A stretch of 64,000 bases of DNA from Burkholderiales bacterium (GTDB taxonomy: Bacteria; Pseudomonadota; Gammaproteobacteria; Burkholderiales; Burkholderiaceae_A). The notes beneath the pieces were generated by a model, which was given only the letters and a program-made list of their open reading frames with translations, ran no database searches and had not been told where the DNA came from. Of this stretch, positions 59,151-64,000 are shown one piece after another; position 1 is the first letter of the stretch; each line of letters begins with the position of its first letter. The translations under genes and the position numbers were made by a program. The DNA lies in NCBI GenBank assembly GCA_027486725.1, contig JAIXOP010000009.1, positions 33,441 to 97,440 of the forward strand. The letters run 5' to 3'.

Positions 59151-60728
59151 ATGCCTAGCAACGACTTGCCGAGCCTCGAGCAGATCCAGTCCCTGGCCGC
59201 CCAGGGCTACAACCGCATTCCCCTGCTGCGGCGGATGTCGGCCGACCTCGACACGCCGCTGTCGGCCTATCTCAAGCTGGCTGCCGGCCCCCACAGCTTT
59301 CTCCTGGAGTCGGTCGTGGGTGGCGAGCGCTTTGGCCGCTACAGCATCATTGGCCTGCCGGCGGTGGCCCGCTTCGAGGTCCATGGCCGCGAGACGGTGC
59401 GCATCAATCACCGCGATGTTCCCGCCGGCACCTCTCCTCGGCAGGTGCTCGACTCGCAGGACCCCCTGGCCTGCCTCGAGGCGGTGGCCAACAGTTTTCG
59501 GGCGCCGCCCCTGCCGGGCCTGCCGCGATTCAGCGGGGGACTGGCCGGCTACTTCGGCTACGACACCATCCGCCTGATCGAGCCCCGCCTCGACCGCCCC
59601 GAGCTGCGCGAGCGGCCCGACCCCGTGGGCATTCCCGACATCCAGCTGCTGCTCACCGAAGAGATCGCGGTCTTCGACAATCTCTCGGCCGCCCTCAGTC
59701 TCGTGGTCTACATCAACCCCGGCGATGGCACCGAGGCCTCCTGTCGGGCCGCGCTGGAGCGGGGTACCGCGCGCCTGGAGGCGCTGGTTCAGAAGCTTCG
59801 CTCCCCGCTGCCGGCCACCCAGCCCGAGCCCTCGGCCCTGGCCCCCTATCCTGGTGTGCAGGGGGTCACCGCCCAGGTGGTGCGCGACTTCAGCAAGGAG
59901 AAATTCCTGCGGGCTGTCGACAACGCCAAGGATCTGATTGCGGCCGGCGACCTGATGCAGGTGGTGCTGGCCCAGCAGATCCGCAGGCCCTTCATCTCGG
60001 GCGCGCTGGCGCTCTATCGCGCCCTGCGGGCCCTGAACCCATCGCCTTATCTGTATTTCTACGACATGGGCGACTTTCAAATCGTGGGTGCCTCGCCCGA
60101 AATTCTGGTGCGCCAAGAGCGCGTCGAGGGCGAGCGCGGCAGTCGCGCGGTGCTGCGGCCGATCGCGGGCACCCGGCCTCGGGGGGCAACCCGCGAGGAT
60201 GATCTGCGGCTCGAGGCCGAGCTGCTGGCCGATGAAAAAGAGCGCGCCGAGCACCTCATGCTCATCGACCTTGCCCGCAACGACGTGGGCCGCATCGCGC
60301 AAACGGGCAGCGTGCAGGTCACCGAGACCATGGCCGTGGAGCGATACTCCCACGTGATGCACATCGTGTCCGAGGTCGAAGGCCTGCTGCGCCCCGACCT
60401 CACCGCCTTCGACATCCTTCGGGCCTCCTTCCCGGCGGGCACCCTCTCGGGGGCACCCAAGATCCGGGCCATGGAGGTGATCGATGCATTGGAGCCCGTG
60501 CAGCGCGGCCTCTATGGCGGCGCCTGCGGCTATCTGTCCTTCAGCGGCGAGATGGACCTCGCCATTGCCATTCGCACCGGCATTCTCAAAGACGGCATGC
60601 TCACGGTGCAGGCCGGGGCTGGGGTGGTGGCCGACTCCGTGCCCGAGGCCGAGTGGCAGGAAACCGAGAACAAGGCCCGCGCTGTGCTGCGCGCCGCCGA
60701 AATTGCCGACGAGGGCCTGCTGCCATGA
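59151..60728 (+). CDS. trpE: Anthranilate synthase component I
   Basis: [74 protein letters not shown]. Confidence 0.97.
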   Translation: MPSNDLPSLEQIQSLAAQGYNRIPLLRRMSADLDTPLSAYLKLAAGPHSFLLESVVGGERFGRYSIIGLPAVARFEVHGRETVRINHRDVPAGTSPRQVLDSQDPLACLEAVANSFRAPPLPGLPRFSGGLAGYFGYDTIRLIEPRLDRPELRERPDPVGIPDIQLLLTEEIAVFDNLSAALSLVVYINPGDGTEASCRAALERGTARLEALVQKLRSPLPATQPEPSALAPYPGVQGVTAQVVRDFSKEKFLRAVDNAKDLIAAGDLMQVVLAQQIRRPFISGALALYRALRALNPSPYLYFYDMGDFQIVGASPEILVRQERVEGERGSRAVLRPIAGTRPRGATREDDLRLEAELLADEKERAEHLMLIDLARNDVGRIAQTGSVQVTETMAVERYSHVMHIVSEVEGLLRPDLTAFDILRASFPAGTLSGAPKIRAMEVIDALEPVQRGLYGGACGYLSFSGEMDLAIAIRTGILKDGMLTVQAGAGVVADSVPEAEWQETENKARAVLRAAEIADEGLLP

Positions 60729-61360
60729 GCCCCAACCTGAGCCCAGGTTTCAGCCAGACGCCCGCCCTGCGGGTGTTGATGCTCGACAACTACGACTCCT
60801 TCACCTACAACCTCGTGCAGTACCTGGCCGAGCTGGGGGCCGAGGTGGTCACCCTGCGCAACGACACCCAGAGCGTCGAGGCCGCGCTCTCGGCCTTTGG
60901 CGGCCAGCCGCCCGATCGGGTGGTCATCTCCCCAGGACCCTGCAGCCCTGCCGAGGCCGGCATTTCGGTGCCCTTGATTCGCTGGGTGGCGCAGATGGCC
61001 CAGCCCATTCCGCTGCTCGGCGTCTGCCTGGGCCATCAGTCGATCGGGGCAGCCTTTGGCGGCGAGGTCGTGCGGGCCAAGTCGCTCATGCATGGCAAGA
61101 CCTCGCCCATCCGGCACACCGGCGAGGGGGTCTTCTCGGGCCTGCCCAGCCCCTACACCGTCACCCGCTACCACTCCCTGGCCGTTCGGCGCGAGAGCCT
61201 GCCGCCGGTGCTGCGCGTGACGGCCGAGACGGACGACGGAGAGATCATGGGCCTGCGCCACACCAGCCTGCCCATTCAGGGCGTGCAATTCCACCCCGAG
61301 AGCATCCTCACCGAGCATGGTCACGCGCTGCTCCAAAACTTCCTGCAGTGCGCGCCTTAG
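60725..61360 (+). CDS. trpG: Anthranilate synthase component II (glutamine amidotransferase)
   Basis: [56 protein letters not shown] overlap with trpE. Confidence 0.97.
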   Translation: MSPNLSPGFSQTPALRVLMLDNYDSFTYNLVQYLAELGAEVVTLRNDTQSVEAALSAFGGQPPDRVVISPGPCSPAEAGISVPLIRWVAQMAQPIPLLGVCLGHQSIGAAFGGEVVRAKSLMHGKTSPIRHTGEGVFSGLPSPYTVTRYHSLAVRRESLPPVLRVTAETDDGEIMGLRHTSLPIQGVQFHPESILTEHGHALLQNFLQCAP

Positions 61361-61371
61361 AAGGGCATGCC

Positions 61372-62412
61372 ATGAGCCTCACCCCCCAGCTCCAGTCCCT
61401 CATCGAACGCCAAGATCTTGAGCCCCAGGCGATGGCCGAGGCGGTGCGCTTCATCATGTCGGGCCAGGCCGAGCCGGCCCAGGTGGGGGCCTTCCTGCTG
61501 GCGCTGCGCGTCAAGCGGGAGTCGGTCGCGGAAATCGCCGCGGCTGCGCGGGTCATGCGCGAGCACGCCAAGCCCGTGCATCTGCCCGAACACCTGATGC
61601 CTGGCCTGGTCGATCTCTGCGGTACGGGGGGCGATGGCCAACACACCTTCAATATCTCCACTGCGGCCATGTTCGTTGCCGCCGCCGCTGGCGCCAAGAT
61701 CGCCAAACACGGGGGCAGGGCGGTGTCCTCGAGCACCGGCAGCGCCGATGTGCTGGAGGCCCTGGGGGTGCGTCTGGATCTCACTGCCGAGCAGGTGGGC
61801 CGCTGCATCGAGGCCCTGGGCATTGGCTTCATGTTCGCCCCCAACCACCATCCCGCGATGCGCTTCGTTGCCCCCGTGCGCAAGGCGCTGGGCGTGCGCA
61901 CGATCTTCAACATCCTGGGCCCGCTCACCAATCCGGCCGGTGCCCTGCACCAGTTGATGGGGGTCTTTTCTCCCGAGTTGGTGCGCACCCAGGCCGAGGT
62001 GCTGCGCGAGCTGGGCAGCCGCCATGTGCTGGTGGTCCATGCCCGCAATGGCCTGGATGAAATCGCCCTCGACGGCGAGACCTTCCTCGCCGAGCTCACC
62101 CCCGAGGGCGACATCCATGAGCGGCTTGTCTTTGCCCAGCAATACGGGGTGCCGGCATACAACGAAGAGGATCTTCAGAAGGGCCTGGGCGCCCGCACCC
62201 TGGCCGAGGCTCAGGCGCGGCTGTTGGAGGCCCTGGACGACCAGCCCGGTCCTGCCCGCGACATCGTGGTGATGAATGCGGGTGCTGCCCTCTGGGCGTC
62301 CGATCGGGCCACGAGCCTGGCCGATGGGGTGCGCCAGGCGCGTGCCGCCCTGTCCTCGGGGGCTGCTCGCCAGCGCCTACGCGATCTCATCGACTTCACC
62401 CATGCCTGCTGA
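61372..62412 (+). CDS. trpD: Anthranilate phosphoribosyltransferase
   Basis: [52 protein letters not shown]. Confidence 0.97.
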   Translation: MSLTPQLQSLIERQDLEPQAMAEAVRFIMSGQAEPAQVGAFLLALRVKRESVAEIAAAARVMREHAKPVHLPEHLMPGLVDLCGTGGDGQHTFNISTAAMFVAAAAGAKIAKHGGRAVSSSTGSADVLEALGVRLDLTAEQVGRCIEALGIGFMFAPNHHPAMRFVAPVRKALGVRTIFNILGPLTNPAGALHQLMGVFSPELVRTQAEVLRELGSRHVLVVHARNGLDEIALDGETFLAELTPEGDIHERLVFAQQYGVPAYNEEDLQKGLGARTLAEAQARLLEALDDQPGPARDIVVMNAGAALWASDRATSLADGVRQARAALSSGAARQRLRDLIDFTHAC

Positions 62413-63223
62413 CATCCTTTCCCAAATTCTTGAGCGCAAGGCCGACGAGGTGGCCGAAGCACGCCGCCGCATCTCTGCCAGCGCCCTGCACGACCAGGCG
62501 CAGGACCGGGGCCTGCCCCGGGGCTTTGCGCGGGCGCTGCAGTCGCGTGCCGCCCGCCGCGAGCCTGCCGTGATTGCTGAAATCAAGAAGGCCAGCCCCA
62601 GCAAGGGCGTGATTCGGCCAGACTTCGACCCCCCCATCCATGCCCAGCAATACGAGGCGGGGGGCGCAGCCTGCCTGTCGGTGCTCACCGACATCGATTT
62701 TTTCCAGGGCCACCCGAGCTATCTCTCGGCGGCCCGCGCTGCCTGCCAACTGCCAGCGCTGCGCAAGGACTTCCTCATCGATCCCTACCAGGTGCTCGAG
62801 GCCAGGGCCTGGGGTGCCGATGCGGTGCTGCTCATCGTGGCGGCCCTGGGCGACGTCCAGATGCAGGAGCTGGCGGCTGCGGCCGAGGACCTGGGCATGG
62901 ACGTGCTGGTGGAGGTCCACGACGGCGCCGAGCTCGATCGCGCCCTGCGGCTGAGCACGCCCCTGTTGGGCATCAACAACCGCAGCCTGCGCACCTTTGA
63001 GACCAGCCTGCAGACCACCCTCGACCTGCTCGATCGGATTCCACAAGACCGCCTGGCCATCACCGAGAGCGGCATCCACACCCGCGCAGACGTCGAGGCC
63101 ATGCGGGCAGCCGGGGTGCACACATTTCTGGTGGGCGAGTCGCTGATGCGCGCGCCCAATCCCGGCGAGGCCCTGCGGGCGCTGTTCTTTGGCGCGCAGA
63201 CCCGCGATGCGTCGGGTCTCTAA
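62402..63223 (+). CDS. trpC: Indole-3-glycerol phosphate synthase
   Basis: [70 protein letters not shown]. Confidence 0.97.
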   Translation: MPADILSQILERKADEVAEARRRISASALHDQAQDRGLPRGFARALQSRAARREPAVIAEIKKASPSKGVIRPDFDPPIHAQQYEAGGAACLSVLTDIDFFQGHPSYLSAARAACQLPALRKDFLIDPYQVLEARAWGADAVLLIVAALGDVQMQELAAAAEDLGMDVLVEVHDGAELDRALRLSTPLLGINNRSLRTFETSLQTTLDLLDRIPQDRLAITESGIHTRADVEAMRAAGVHTFLVGESLMRAPNPGEALRALFFGAQTRDASGL

Positions 63224-63278
63224 CGCGTTGATCTTTAGGGAAAGCACCACTGCCCCCAGCCCCAGCGCCCCCGATCGT

Positions 63279-63307
63279 TTGACAAGCCTTTTCAGACTCT
63301 TTAAAGT
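63279..63307 (+). promoter_or_regulatory. Probable sigma70 rrn promoter
   Basis: TTGACA (63279-63284), 17-bp spacer, TAAAGT (63302-63307). Confidence 0.65.
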
Positions 63308-63424
63308 CTCGTTTCTTCGCTGCTGACGCAGTCACGGAGTTGAAACAAACCAACGGGCAAGCTATGCAGCAAACCTCGTCGGCAAGTTCACAAAGCTCTT
63401 GATTCTGTTGGGTTCTTGGCGAAT

Positions 63425-63437
63425 TGCTCTTTAAAAA
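63425..63437 (+). promoter_or_regulatory. rrn leader boxA-like antitermination element
   Basis: TGCTCTTTAAAAA, close to the enterobacterial boxA TGCTCTTTAACAA. Confidence 0.7.
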
Positions 63438-63550
63438 CTAACAGCCGATAAGTGTGGGCATTTGGGCCGCGATGCACGAGATCCAGTGAAGCTTCTTCGG
63501 AGGCTGAGGACTCGAATGCTTAAAAGTACCAAATGCTCAACAGTTGTAAA

Positions 63551-63570
63551 GATTTTTCGTAAGAAAAATC
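63551..63570 (+). other. Perfect hairpin GATTTTTC-GTAA-GAAAAATC in the pre-16S leader
   Basis: 8-bp perfect stem shortly before the mature 16S 5' end. Confidence 0.6.
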
Positions 63571-63604
63571 CTCGCAGCGTTGAGTTTTAAATATTGCAGA
63601 GATT

Positions 63605-64000
<396 letters not shown>

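Overview
This is a GC-rich chromosomal housekeeping window. Gene content, gene order and the 5' end of a 16S rRNA gene fit a betaproteobacterium (Burkholderiales-like). No phage, IS element, integron or CRISPR array was seen. Main blocks, left to right: (i) partial hisC (-) facing hisB-hisH-hisA-hisF-hisIE, HIT protein, tatABC (+); (ii) DegS/HtrA-like protease (-), petABC, sspAB, tRNA-Thr(TGT); (iii) minus-strand ilvA-hemA-prfA-prmC-grxD; (iv) a 1339-aa FAD oxidase/Fe-S fusion; (v) phoB-phoR (-), ubiE, a Tim44-like protein and a UbiJ-like protein; (vi) minus-strand pabBC-bioA-bioF-bioD-bioB-cytochrome P450-rlmH; (vii) a chemoreceptor with repeats upstream, then a lipoprotein amidohydrolase-like gene coupled to a polytopic membrane protein; (viii) ridA, a long FabG-like reductase, a divergent thiolase, rlmI, a transporter and a membrane hydrolase; (ix) copA-like P-ATPase, CDF transporter, tRNA-Phe; (x) tcdA, qor-like, dadA, yebC, purD, UbiH-like, dsbC-like, mltA; (xi) rpe, trpEGDC and the start of an rrn operon. 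The strongest candidates for follow-up are the P450 gene that ends the bioAFDB operon in the B. subtilis bioI position, the coupled lipoprotein/membrane-protein pair behind a structured leader, and prfA and prmC lying in one frame separated by a single UAG plus an in-frame repeat linker. Several short tandem repeats at gene borders (petC 3' end, prfA/prmC, MCP 5' region, ridA 5' region) are also unusual. All family calls come from reading motifs in the sequence; no database search was run.
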